Counted from the stretch's first letter, positions 7,388-14,124 are shown. The stretch: 17,078 nucleotides of DNA from Alphaproteobacteria bacterium (GCA_015232485.1 JADFZP010000019.1:1-17078), one strand, 5' to 3'. Notes: generated by a model not told the origin, from the sequence alone. Numbers and translations are program-made.

Positions 7388-9007
7388 GTGAGAGAATTGG
7401 CTTTCAAAGCATTGACTCGTTGGGTATTGGCCGGCTCGGTCCTGGTCAGCGGCTCGTGCACTCCGATAGGGCAGCAGGCGGTCGGCTCGCAAGGCGAGCA
7501 GTCCGCGAACGCGTCCTTCGACGGCACCGAGGCGCGCAAGGTTCTGGCGTTCGGATTCAACTCGATTCTTGAACGCCACCTGGATAAGGCGACGATCGGC
7601 TCCGCGGCCCTCGAGGGGATGCAAGGCCTGACCGCCCTCGATCAAAGCGTGTTGGTCGAGCGCCGGGGCGATTTGGTGCTGGTCAAGGTCGAAGGCACCA
7701 CCACGGGCAGCTTCGGCGCCCCCTCGGACGACGACGTCGACGGCTGGTCGCGACTGGTGATTTCGGTCGCCCAGAACGCCGCCACCGCCTCGCCGGTGTT
7801 GGGCAAGCTGGATGCCGAAGGCCTTTACGAGGCGGTGTTCGACGCGACCTTGGCGAAGCTTGACACCTTCTCCCGCTACTCGGGGGCCGAAGAGGCGCGC
7901 AAGCATCGCGCCTCGCGCAACGGCTTCGGCGGCATCGGCATCCGGTTCGAGATCAAGGACGACGCCGCCACCGTCACCGAGGTGATGCCCGAGGCCCCGG
8001 CCTCGTACGCCGGCCTCAAGGTCGGCGACGTCATCACCCATGTCGACGGCCAAGCGATCGCCGGTCTGGAGCAGGAGGCGATCTCGAATCGCCTGCGCGG
8101 CCAGATCGCCAGCGAACTGACGATGACCGTTCGGGTCGGCGGCCGCGGGGCGATCCGCGACCTCGCCATGCGCCGCGCCCTGGTCGTGCCCACCACGGTG
8201 ACCACTGAAATCCGCGACGGCATCGTCGAGGCCAAGGTGACCGGTTTCAATCAGCGCACCGCGTCCAGCTTGGCGGAAGCCCTGCGAGACGCCCGCGGCC
8301 ATCTTGGCAAGCGGCTGCGCGGCGTGCTGCTCGACCTGCGCGGCAATCCCGGCGGATTGCTCGATCAGGCGGTCACCATGGCCGACCTGTTCATGTCGGG
8401 TGGGCGCATCGTCTCGACCCGTGGCCGGCATGCGCTGGCCAGCCAAGTTTACGACGCGGTGCCCGGCGACATGGCCGAGGATCTGCCGCTGGTCGTGCTG
8501 GTCGATGGCAAATCCGCCTCGGCCTCCGAAATCGTCGCCGCCGCCTTGCAGGACTCCGGCCGCGCCGTGGTGATCGGCACCAACTCGTATGGCAAGGGCA
8601 CCGTGCAGACCGTCATCCGCCTACCCAACGAGGGCGAGATGACGCTGACCTGGTCGCGCTTCCACAGCCCGTCGGGCTATGCCCTGCATGGCCTGGGCGT
8701 GTTGCCCACCATCTGCACCGCCGACGTCGACGCCAATCCGCGCGGCCTGCTGACCGCCGTGAGCACCGGCAATGCGACGGTCACCGCCAATCTGGCGGTG
8801 TGGCGCTCGGCCGCCATCGACGAGACGGAGCTGCGCAGCCAACTGCGGTCCACCTGCCCCTCGGCCAAGCACGCCGATACCGCCATCGACCTGGACTTGG
8901 CCCGCCTGTTGATTGGCGATCCCGGCTTGCACGCCCGCGCGCTGAGCATCAACGCGCCGATCGTCGCGGCCAGCCAGTCCAGCCAAGCCCTTTCGCGGCA
9001 ACACTGA
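7388..9007 (+). CDS. PDZ-containing S41 family (C-terminal processing type) peptidase, exported
   Basis: The 539-residue product has an N-terminal signal sequence: a basic start, a hydrophobic stretch at about 12-20 and then VSGSC with Cys24, an atypical lipobox because the -3 residue is Ser rather than Leu/Val/Ile. It is therefore exported and perhaps a lipoprotein. A PDZ domain follows (about 175-260, with GIGIRFE and GLKVGDVITHVDGQ). The S41 peptidase domain (about 280-450) contains RGNPGGLLDQ and a complete catalytic set by comparison with E. coli Prc/Tsp: S378 in KSASASE, K403 in YGKGTVQ and the conserved D389. Two cysteines in the last 110 residues could form a disulfide. It is larger than typical CtpA and is not next to envC-type genes, so its substrate is unknown. 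GTG is the start; no strong Shine-Dalgarno is evident. Confidence 0.88.
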   Translation: MRELAFKALTRWVLAGSVLVSGSCTPIGQQAVGSQGEQSANASFDGTEARKVLAFGFNSILERHLDKATIGSAALEGMQGLTALDQSVLVERRGDLVLVKVEGTTTGSFGAPSDDDVDGWSRLVISVAQNAATASPVLGKLDAEGLYEAVFDATLAKLDTFSRYSGAEEARKHRASRNGFGGIGIRFEIKDDAATVTEVMPEAPASYAGLKVGDVITHVDGQAIAGLEQEAISNRLRGQIASELTMTVRVGGRGAIRDLAMRRALVVPTTVTTEIRDGIVEAKVTGFNQRTASSLAEALRDARGHLGKRLRGVLLDLRGNPGGLLDQAVTMADLFMSGGRIVSTRGRHALASQVYDAVPGDMAEDLPLVVLVDGKSASASEIVAAALQDSGRAVVIGTNSYGKGTVQTVIRLPNEGEMTLTWSRFHSPSGYALHGLGVLPTICTADVDANPRGLLTAVSTGNATVTANLAVWRSAAIDETELRSQLRSTCPSAKHADTAIDLDLARLLIGDPGLHARALSINAPIVAASQSSQALSRQH

Positions 9008-9014
9008 TCAGGGG

Positions 9015-9052
9015 GGCCGGCGAGTCGGGCACGTCCGCTCGGCTCGCCGGCC
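9015..9052 (+). terminator. Hairpin terminator candidate after the S41 gene
   Basis: GGCCGGCGAG (9015-9024) and CTCGCCGGCC (9043-9052) form a perfect 10-bp GC-rich stem with an 18-base loop, 8 bases after the S41 stop codon. The tract after it (aagttactt) is a poor T run, so termination may be partial or Rho-assisted. Confidence 0.5.
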
Positions 9053-9059
9053 AAGTTAC

Positions 9060-9087
9060 TTGACACCTGCGACGGGGGCTGTATTGT
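9060..9087 (+). promoter_or_regulatory. Sigma70-type promoter of rpmG
   Basis: A consensus TTGACA -35 (9060-9065) is followed after 16 bases by TATTGT (9082-9087) as the -10. The transcript would start near 9094, leaving a leader of about 36 bases. GGGGGC (9074-9079) and GCCCCC (9090-9095) form an inverted repeat flanking the -10, a possible operator. Confidence 0.7.
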
Positions 9088-9129
9088 GCGCCCCCTGACT
9101 TCGTCCTAGCTCAATTCGGGAATTCCGCC

Positions 9130-9297
9130 ATGGCCAAGCCTGCCACCGTCCTCATCAAGCTCGTCAGCTCCGCTGGCACCGGCTATTTCTACGTGGCCAA
9201 GAAGAATCCGCGGAAGACGACTGAGAAGTTCGAGTTCCGCAAATACGACCCCGTCGTGCGCAAGCACGTCGCGTTCAAGGAATCGAAGATCAAGTAG
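9130..9297 (+). CDS. rpmG: 50S ribosomal protein L33
   Basis: The 55-residue basic product is ribosomal protein L33 of the large subunit, near the tRNA exit site. It begins MAKPATVLIKLVSSAGTGYF and has the family pattern of a central FYVAKKNPR followed by KFEFRKYDPVVRKHV. The CxxC pairs of the zinc-binding form are absent, so this is the zinc-independent type normal in alphaproteobacteria. Only a weak GGGAA-like ribosome site precedes the ATG. A strong promoter lies upstream and a strong terminator starts 30 bases after the stop, so the gene appears monocistronic. Confidence 0.98.
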   Translation: MAKPATVLIKLVSSAGTGYFYVAKKNPRKTTEKFEFRKYDPVVRKHVAFKESKIK

Positions 9298-9326
9298 TCT
9301 TCGCCTCCCCGAATGGCCCGACCATG

Positions 9327-9361
9327 AAAAAGGCCGCCCCGCAAAACGGGGCGGCCTTTTC
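9327..9361. terminator. Strong bidirectional intrinsic terminator between rpmG and divK
   Basis: aaaaggccgccccg (9328-9341) pairs perfectly with cggggcggcctttt (9347-9360) around the loop caaaa. A T run follows the stem on the plus strand, and the A run at 9327-9331 gives a T run on the minus strand. It therefore ends both rpmG and the convergent divK, whose stop codon is about 20 bases away. Confidence 0.93.
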
Positions 9362-9381
9362 CTTGGGCGGGTTCCGGCCGA

Positions 9382-9747
9382 TCAGGCCAGGAACTTGGCG
9401 ACCGTCTGGAGGAAGTTGGCGACCGAGATCGGCTTGGCGATATAGCCCTCGCAGCCGCCCTCGCGAATCTTCTCCTCGTCGCCCTTCATGGCGAAGGCCG
9501 TGACGGCGATCACGGGGATCGCCTTCAACTCCGGGTCCTCCTTGAGCATCTTGGTGATCTCCAGGCCCGAAACCTCGGGCAACTGGATGTCCATCAGGAT
9601 CAGGTCCGGGCGGTGGTCACGCGTGAGCTTCAGCGCTTCGCGGCCGTCCTTGGTCTGCAGGGTCTGATAGCCATGGGCCTGCAGCAGATCGTTGAACAGC
9701 TTCATGTTGAGATCGTTGTCTTCGACGATCAAAATCGTTTTGGGCAT
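9382..9747 (-). CDS. divK: Single-domain response regulator DivK
   Basis: The 121-residue product is one receiver domain without output domain. It matches alphaproteobacterial DivK, which in Caulobacter is phosphorylated by DivJ and PleC and controls the CckA-CtrA cell-cycle pathway through protein contacts. Visible motifs are MPKTILIVEDND with acidic E9/D10, phospho-acceptor D53 in DLILMDIQLPEVSG, T83 in VIAVTAFAMKGDE, and K105 in GYIAKPI. The ATG at 9747 is chosen because an AGGGGA ribosome site precedes it and the domain starts immediately; a longer in-frame start at 9885 would add 46 unlike residues and overlap the divergent gene. No pleD is beside it, so divK looks monocistronic. Cell-cycle function is inferred from family. 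Confidence 0.94.
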   Translation of the reverse strand: MPKTILIVEDNDLNMKLFNDLLQAHGYQTLQTKDGREALKLTRDHRPDLILMDIQLPEVSGLEITKMLKEDPELKAIPVIAVTAFAMKGDEEKIREGGCEGYIAKPISVANFLQTVAKFLA

Positions 9748-9786
9748 AAGCGCTTCCCCTGGGGCCTGGACTGCCGGAGTTTCGAC

Positions 9787-9815
9787 ATCATCCCCAATTC
9801 CCGGCGACAAGTCAA
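9787..9815 (-). promoter_or_regulatory. Candidate divK promoter
   Basis: On the minus strand TTGACT (9815-9810) and GATGAT (9792-9787) are 17 bases apart. The transcript would start near 9780, about 33 bases before the divK ATG. The -35 matches 5 of 6 and the -10 matches 4 of 6. I see no recognisable CtrA site (TTAA-N7-TTAA) in the gap. Confidence 0.45.
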
Positions 9816-9883
9816 ACCGCGCCATGCCGTAGCTTTCGGTTGAGCGGCCTTGCCCGGCGCGACGGCGTCCCCACCTCGCCATC

Positions 9884-10537
9884 ATGCCCGTGGCGTTCTT
9901 CGACCTCGACGGAACGCTGTCCAGCCTGCCGGCCAGCGAAGCCCTTCTGGTGGGGCTGATGTTGCGCGAGGGTCACCTGGGACCAAACCAGATGGCCGCC
10001 GCCGCGCTGAACCATCTGCGCCTGCTGCCGCTCGGCTTCGGCGTGGCGATGCGGCTGAACAAGGGTTATGTGGCCGGCCTGACGGTGGAAAAGATCGAGG
10101 AACTGGGCCGCCGGGTGGCGGATATCCTGATCGCCAGGCATATGCGCCCCACCGTCCTGCGCCGCCTGGACGAGCACCGGGCGGCCGGCGAGATCGCCGT
10201 GCTGATCACCGGCTCGCCCGATTTCGTCGCGGCGCCGCTCGCCCGGGCGCTTGGCATCGGCCACTGCATCGCCACCATCTGCCCGCAAGACGCCGGGCGC
10301 TTCGTCGCCGACCCACCGATCAACCAGCCGTTCGGCGGCGCCAAGCTGGACCTGGCCCGCGCCTTCTGCGTCGAGCGCGGCCTGCCGTTGAACGAATGCG
10401 CCGCCTACGCCGATTCGCTGTCGGACGTCCCGCTGTTGGCCGCCGTCGGACGCCCGGTGGCGGTGTGGCCCGACCACTGCCTGCGCCGCCTCGCCGAAAT
10501 GCGCGATTGGCCGATCATGGGCGCGGCGAGCCAATAG
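9884..10537 (+). CDS. HAD-superfamily hydrolase, subfamily IB (phosphoserine phosphatase-like)
   Basis: The 217-residue product is a cytoplasmic HAD phosphatase. Motif I is FFDLDGTL with nucleophile D7 and acid/base D9. A helical cap insert follows (about 15-85). Motif II is LITGSP with T109, motif III is K154 in GGAKLDLA, and motif IV is YADSLSDVPLL with D177 and D181. This arrangement and the small helical cap fit the SerB/HAD-IB group, whose members hydrolyse phosphoserine or other phosphate monoesters such as phospholipid head-group phosphates. Which one applies cannot be told: the product is shorter than SerB and there are no serine-biosynthesis genes nearby. No Shine-Dalgarno is evident before the ATG. 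The gene diverges from divK, and its stop codon lies inside its own terminator. Confidence 0.85.
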   Translation: MPVAFFDLDGTLSSLPASEALLVGLMLREGHLGPNQMAAAALNHLRLLPLGFGVAMRLNKGYVAGLTVEKIEELGRRVADILIARHMRPTVLRRLDEHRAAGEIAVLITGSPDFVAAPLARALGIGHCIATICPQDAGRFVADPPINQPFGGAKLDLARAFCVERGLPLNECAAYADSLSDVPLLAAVGRPVAVWPDHCLRRLAEMRDWPIMGAASQ

Positions 10538-10558
10538 GATTGGCTCGCCGGTTTTGGT
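10524..10558 (+). terminator. Intrinsic terminator overlapping the HAD-gene stop codon
   Basis: cggcgagccaat (10524-10535) pairs perfectly with attggctcgccg (10539-10550), a 12-bp stem closed by the loop agg, followed by gttttggtt. The TAG stop (10535-10537) is part of the hairpin, so ribosomes reaching the end of the gene would sit on the terminator stem. Confidence 0.75.
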
Positions 10559-10574
10559 TCGCCCCTCGCCGGGC

Positions 10575-10591
10575 GGGCGCGTTCCGCGCCC
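10575..10591. other. GC-rich 7-bp hairpin between convergent genes
   Basis: gggcgcg (10575-10581) and cgcgccc (10585-10591) form a perfect stem with loop ttc between the convergent HAD and DUF423 genes. Neither strand has a T run after it. It may help end the DUF423 transcript, but this is weak. Confidence 0.3.
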
Positions 10592-10643
10592 TTGGCCGCC
10601 GCCGCAATGGCGGCTGGTTCGATTCGGGCGGCGGGCGGGCGTG

Positions 10644-10994
10644 TCACCCCCTCATGAAGCCCCTGAGCGCCAGAAGCAGCCAGCCGGCGATGAAGGCCGA
10701 GCCGCCGAACGGCGCCAATGGGGCGGTTGGCAGGCCGAACAGGGCGATGCCGTAAAGGGCGCCGCAGAACAGAACGATTCCCAGTGTGAAGGCCACCCCC
10801 GCCAGCCGCGCCGGCAGGCTCGAATCGAGTCGGTCCACGGCCAGCAGGGCCAGCGCGTGCGCCAGTTGCCAGCGCACCGCCTTGTCGAGGGTGGCCGCCG
10901 CCGTCGGGTCGTCCGCCAGGGCGTGCGCGGCGTAGGCGCCAAGCGCCACCGCGATGGCGCCGGACAGGCCGGCGATGCCAAGCCAGGGTCGCAT
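10644..10994 (-). CDS. DUF423 (YgdD-type) small inner-membrane protein
   Basis: The 116-residue product is mostly hydrophobic, with about four membrane segments near residues 5-26, 42-55, 66-85 and 93-112. The N-terminal LSGAIAVALGAYAAHAL and the later RWQLAHALALLA are typical of the DUF423/YgdD family, which has no established biochemical role. The ATG at 10994 is chosen because a perfect GGAGGT lies 6 bases upstream; a longer frame to 11087 would add 31 residues that include the terminator stem. An intrinsic terminator hairpin ends directly before that ribosome site, and a CRP-type palindrome lies about 115 bases upstream. Expression may thus depend on cAMP-type control and read-through (inference). 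Confidence 0.9.
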   Translation of the reverse strand: MRPWLGIAGLSGAIAVALGAYAAHALADDPTAAATLDKAVRWQLAHALALLAVDRLDSSLPARLAGVAFTLGIVLFCGALYGIALFGLPTAPLAPFGGSAFIAGWLLLALRGFMRG

Positions 10995-11005
10995 GCTCAC
11001 CTCCG

Positions 11006-11038
11006 AAAAAAGATGGGCCGGGTGTCGCCACCCGGCCC
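11006..11038 (-). terminator. Intrinsic terminator or attenuator before the DUF423 gene
   Basis: On the minus strand gggccgggtg and cacccggccc (11015-11038) form a perfect 10-bp stem with a 4-base loop, followed by six T (11011-11006) that lead into the GGAGGT of the DUF423 gene. It could end transcripts of the Crp/Fnr gene upstream or attenuate those made from the gap itself. Confidence 0.8.
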
Positions 11039-11109
11039 GGAGTTTGTTTCTCTGGAGGAGAAAGGACACTGGATACGCCCTCATCATCCTCTAAACCCGG
11101 AGTGCGGGC

Positions 11110-11125
11110 TGTGACAGCCATCACA
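11110..11125. promoter_or_regulatory. Perfect CRP-type binding site
   Basis: TGTGA at 11110-11114 and TCACA at 11121-11125 are separated by 6 bases, the exact core of the E. coli CRP consensus. It lies between the stop codon of the Crp/Fnr-family gene and the DUF423 gene. On the minus strand its centre is about 32 bases upstream of GATGAT (11088-11083), so with that hexamer as -10 the site would be near -41.5, the class II activator position. The site is directly seen; its use is inferred. Confidence 0.6.
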
Positions 11126-11140
11126 CCGGACGAAAAAAAC

Positions 11141-11839
11141 TCAAATCCCACGCACTTCCTCGACGAGGCGTTCCAGCTTTTCCATGTCGAGCACGACCAG
11201 CGCGTCCTTGGCGCGGCGCACCACGCCGTCGCGCGCCAGTTCGTTGAGCACCCGCGCGACCGTCTCGCGCGTCGTGCTGACCCGGCTGGCGATGTCGGAA
11301 TGAACGGGGATCGGGCGGATCTCGGCCGTCAGGTCGTCGGTCGAGCAGGCCCGCGCCTGGCGCAGGAGTTCGGCGTGGACCCGGTTGTTGGCGCCCAGCG
11401 TCGACAGATCCATGATGCGGTCGGTCGATTGGCGGATGATGCGCGCCAAGCCCCGCATGATGGCGACTCCGACCACCGGATGGCGCTCGATCAGGGTGGC
11501 GAATCCCTCGGGCGACAGGGCCGCCGTCAGGGTTTCCTCGCGCGCCATGACGCTGGCCGAGCGCGGCTCGCCGTCGAGGGCGGCCAACTCGCCGAAATAT
11601 CCCCCCGGACCGATGTCGTCCAAGGTGACCTCGCGCCCCGACACCGAGTAGTTGACCACCCGCACCAAGCCACCCACCACGAAGAACACGTCGCGCGTTT
11701 CGCTTTGGCTGTCGATGATCTGCTCGCCGCCGGCATGGCGCCGCCATTTGCACTGCCGGGCGATCTGGTCCCGCTCGGCGCGGGAGACGGCGGCGAGGAT
11801 CGGTATCCCGTCAAGCGTCTGGCTGTCTTGGATCTGCAC
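11141..11839 (-). CDS. Crp/Fnr-family transcriptional regulator, CRP-like specificity
   Basis: The 232-residue product has an N-terminal cyclic-nucleotide-binding domain (about 8-125) and a C-terminal winged helix (about 150-225). The phosphate-binding cassette is intact: FGELAALDGEPRSAS with G83, E84, R93 and S94, as in cAMP-binding proteins. No N-terminal cysteine cluster of the Fnr kind is present. The recognition helix STTRETVARVLNEL places R191, E192 and R196 as R180, E181 and R185 in E. coli CRP, which read TGTGA; Fnr has a different set. The start is GTG at 11839, as an in-frame stop lies just upstream. A perfect TGTGA-N6-TCACA lies 15 bases after its stop codon. The ligand (cAMP, cGMP or none) is not proved by sequence. 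Confidence 0.9.
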   Translation of the reverse strand: MQIQDSQTLDGIPILAAVSRAERDQIARQCKWRRHAGGEQIIDSQSETRDVFFVVGGLVRVVNYSVSGREVTLDDIGPGGYFGELAALDGEPRSASVMAREETLTAALSPEGFATLIERHPVVGVAIMRGLARIIRQSTDRIMDLSTLGANNRVHAELLRQARACSTDDLTAEIRPIPVHSDIASRVSTTRETVARVLNELARDGVVRRAKDALVVLDMEKLERLVEEVRGI

Positions 11840-11869
11840 CGCTCATGCCCTCATGCTTCGCCTCGCGGC

Positions 11870-11898
11870 ATTATGCGCCCGCTGGCGCCCGCTTGCAA
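11870..11898 (-). promoter_or_regulatory. Candidate promoter of the Crp/Fnr-family gene
   Basis: On the minus strand TTGCAA (11898-11893) is 17 bases from CATAAT (11875-11870). Transcription would start near 11863, about 24 bases before the GTG. The -10 is good (5 of 6), the -35 moderate (4 of 6). Confidence 0.42.
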
Positions 11899-11945
11899 TT
11901 TGCCCTGAAAACGTCGAATGTCGCGCTTCCTGCGGAGGAGCACGC

Positions 11946-12284
11946 ATGAAAACCATCTACTTCAAGGCCGGCCCCAGCGAATGGAAGTACGAACTCGACG
12001 ACGCCGAGTATGACCTCGTCATCAAAAGCGTTCTCGAGGACGAGCCCGACCTCGAGGACCTGCTCGACGAATCGCTCGAAACCATCCGCGACCTGTCGGC
12101 CATGGCTGACGAGGAGATGGACGAGGACGACGAAATCGACCAAGCCATCGCGGTCGCTTTCCTGTGGCACTATTTCAATCATCTCGAGGGCGAAGGCCAC
12201 GTCGATGGCGACGTCGTGCTGATCGAAAACGACGATGGCGAAGGCGTCACCGTGATCCCCGCCAGCGACGTCCTTTTCGAATAG
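11946..12284 (+). CDS. Highly acidic protein of unknown function
   Basis: I do not recognise the 112-residue product. It is extremely acidic: 35 Asp or Glu against 5 Lys or Arg, for a net charge near -30. The acidic residues concentrate between 31 and 65, with short runs such as DEEMDEDDEID. The flanks look folded: an N-terminal MKTIYFKAGPSEWKYELD and a C-terminal part with AVAFLWHYFNHLE and DGDVVLIENDDGEGV. There is no signal peptide, membrane segment or cysteine. GGAGGAG lies about 5 bases before the ATG, so it is probably translated. It diverges from the Crp/Fnr-family gene and precedes the oxidoreductase operon by 108 bases. Similar acidic proteins act as nucleic-acid mimics or metal binders, but nothing here shows that. 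Confidence 0.75.
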   Translation: MKTIYFKAGPSEWKYELDDAEYDLVIKSVLEDEPDLEDLLDESLETIRDLSAMADEEMDEDDEIDQAIAVAFLWHYFNHLEGEGHVDGDVVLIENDDGEGVTVIPASDVLFE

Positions 12285-12392
12285 CCCGCACGCGGAAGGG
12301 GTGGCCGTCGGCTAGGGATAGCCAAGGCCCCCCAAGGCGCGTATCCTCCTGGACAACAAGAGGGACAAAAGGTTCCTGCCAGCGGGGGGACG

Positions 12393-12959
12393 ATGATCGA
12401 AGTCCGCATTCACGGGCGCGGCGGCCAGGGCAACGTGGTCGCGGCCTATCTTCTGGCGACCGCCGCCTTCGAGGAAGGCCGCCACTGCCAAGCCTTCCCC
12501 AGCTTCGGCGCCGAACGCCGGGGCGCACCCGTCACCGCCTTCGTGCGGATCGACGACAATCCCATCCAGCGACGCTGCCAAGTCCGCGCTCCCGATTTCC
12601 TGATCATCCAGGACTCCGGGCTGCTGCACGTGGCGGGCGTCACCGATGGCCTGAAGCCGGGCGGCGGCGTGCTGGTCAATTCGCAGCGCTCGTCGGACGA
12701 CGTGGCGGCCGAGACCGGGCGGCCCACCGTCGCCCTGCCCGCCTCGCAATTGGCGGCCGACATCCTTGGCCGACCGATGCCCAACGTGGCCCTTCTGGCC
12801 GCCTTCCTGACGATCACCGGCATCGTCCCGGTCGAGGCGCTGGGCAAGGCCCTGGGTCACCGCTTCAAGGGCGACGTCCTGGAGCGCAACCGCAAGCTCA
12901 TCGACGCCGCGGCCGCCCTGGTTCCGGCGGGCCTGTGGCGGGAGGCCGCCCATGCTTGA
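12393..12959 (+). CDS. 2-oxoacid:acceptor oxidoreductase gamma subunit (PorG-type)
   Basis: The 188-residue product is the gamma subunit of the pyruvate/2-oxoacid:ferredoxin oxidoreductase family, which oxidatively decarboxylates a 2-oxoacid to an acyl-CoA. Family motifs are GRGGQG at 8-13, the adjacent AAYLLATAAFEEG and FPSFGAERRGAPVTAFVRI at 35-53; this subunit takes part in CoA binding in the assembled enzyme. GGGGGG sits a few bases before the ATG. It overlaps the alpha gene by 8 bases (12952-12959), a sign of coupled translation. Substrate cannot be told from this subunit. I see no clear sigma70 or sigma54 promoter in the 108 bases before it. Confidence 0.92.
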   Translation: MIEVRIHGRGGQGNVVAAYLLATAAFEEGRHCQAFPSFGAERRGAPVTAFVRIDDNPIQRRCQVRAPDFLIIQDSGLLHVAGVTDGLKPGGGVLVNSQRSSDDVAAETGRPTVALPASQLAADILGRPMPNVALLAAFLTITGIVPVEALGKALGHRFKGDVLERNRKLIDAAAALVPAGLWREAAHA

Positions 12960-14124
12960 AGCTCTCGAAGGCAGTCAGGCGGTGGCTCGCGCCGTCGCCA
13001 TGTGCCGGCCCGAAGTGGTGGCCGCCTACCCCATCACGCCGCAGACCCATATCGTCGAGAACATCTCGAAGCTGGTCGCCGACGGCAAGCTGATCTGCGA
13101 ACTGGTCAGCGTCGAGTCGGAATTCTCGGCCGCCTCGGTGGTGCTGGGCTCGTCGGCGGCCGGCGCCCGGTCCTACACCGCGTCGTCGTCGCAGGGCATC
13201 CTGCTGATGACCGAGGTGCTGTTCAACATCGCCGGCCTGCGTCTGCCGGTGGTGCTGACCTGCGCCAACCGGGCCGTCTCGGCGCCGATCAACATCTGGA
13301 ACGACCACCAGGATTCGATGGCGGTGCGCGATGCCGGATGGATCCAGATTCATTGCGCCGACAATCAAGAGGCGGTCGACACCTCGATCCAGGCGTTCCG
13401 CATCGCCGAGGCGACCGAGTTGCCGGTGATGGTGTGCATGGACGGCTTCGTGCTGACCCACACGCTTGAAACAATTGAGATGCCGGATCAGAAACTGGTC
13501 GACAAGTACCTGCCGCCGCTCAATTTCTCGCGCAAGCTGGACCCGCGGGCGCCGCTCAGCCTGGGTACCCTGGTGGGGCCGGACCACTTCACCGAGGCGC
13601 GCCATTCGCACCACGCCGCCTTGATGAAATCGACCGCCGAGATTCTGGCGGCCGACGCCGATTGGGCGGCGCTCACCGGCCGCTCGTGCGGCGGCCTGCT
13701 GACCGTCGAGGGCCCCGAGGACGCGCACACCGCCGTCATCACCATGGGCTCGACGGTCTGCACGATCCGCGAGGCGATGTCGGTCTACCCCAACAAGCGC
13801 AAGACCAAGCTGATCAAGCTGCGCACCTTCCGCCCCTTCCCGGCCGCCGAAATCCGCGCCGCCTGCGTAGGCTGCAAGGATGTCGTGGTGCTGGAGCGGG
13901 CGATCTCGCCCGGCGCCGGCGGCATCCTGGGCGTCGAGGTCAAGGCGGCGTTGATGGGCATGAAGCGCCAGCCGGTGGTCCATGAATTCGCGGTCGGCCT
14001 GGGCGGTCGCGACATTCCGCTGGAGACTTGGCCGCGGCTGATGGAGGCGGTGGCCCGCGACGAGGAGCCGAGCTTTTCGATCCTCGACGTCGAATTGGAG
14101 AAACTGCCGGTGGAGGAGCGGTGA
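12952..14124 (+). CDS. 2-oxoacid:acceptor oxidoreductase alpha subunit (PorA-type)
   Basis: The 390-residue product is the alpha subunit, which carries the pyrimidine-binding TPP-fold domain and the transketolase C-terminal-like domain and forms much of the substrate pocket. Motifs are YPITPQTHI at 26-34, ELVSVESEFSA at 50-60, YTASSSQGILLMTEVLF at 75-91, and NDHQDSMAVRDAGWIQ at 117-132. Together they are typical of pyruvate:ferredoxin-type enzymes, including the phenylglyoxylate-oxidising relatives. Length is as usual for split four-subunit enzymes. It starts within the end of the gamma gene, with GGGAGG upstream, and its stop overlaps the beta start by one base (TGATG). Which 2-oxoacid it handles depends on pocket residues I cannot judge without alignment. 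Confidence 0.93.
   Translation: MLEALEGSQAVARAVAMCRPEVVAAYPITPQTHIVENISKLVADGKLICELVSVESEFSAASVVLGSSAAGARSYTASSSQGILLMTEVLFNIAGLRLPVVLTCANRAVSAPINIWNDHQDSMAVRDAGWIQIHCADNQEAVDTSIQAFRIAEATELPVMVCMDGFVLTHTLETIEMPDQKLVDKYLPPLNFSRKLDPRAPLSLGTLVGPDHFTEARHSHHAALMKSTAEILAADADWAALTGRSCGGLLTVEGPEDAHTAVITMGSTVCTIREAMSVYPNKRKTKLIKLRTFRPFPAAEIRAACVGCKDVVVLERAISPGAGGILGVEVKAALMGMKRQPVVHEFAVGLGGRDIPLETWPRLMEAVARDEEPSFSILDVELEKLPVEER

Noticed and set aside
7307..8446. Open frame of 379 codons antisense to the S41 gene
   Set aside because: The plus-strand product has signal sequence, PDZ and full catalytic residues; the antisense product has no recognisable feature.
9748..9885. Longer DivK start giving 46 extra residues
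   Set aside because: The extra part is Arg/Gly-rich, unlike any DivK, overlaps the divergent HAD start and lies upstream of a good promoter and ribosome site for the shorter form.
12310..12323. Small hairpin ggcta-ggga-tagcc before the oxidoreductase operon
   Set aside because: The stem is only 5 bp with no T run. Such hairpins are frequent by chance.
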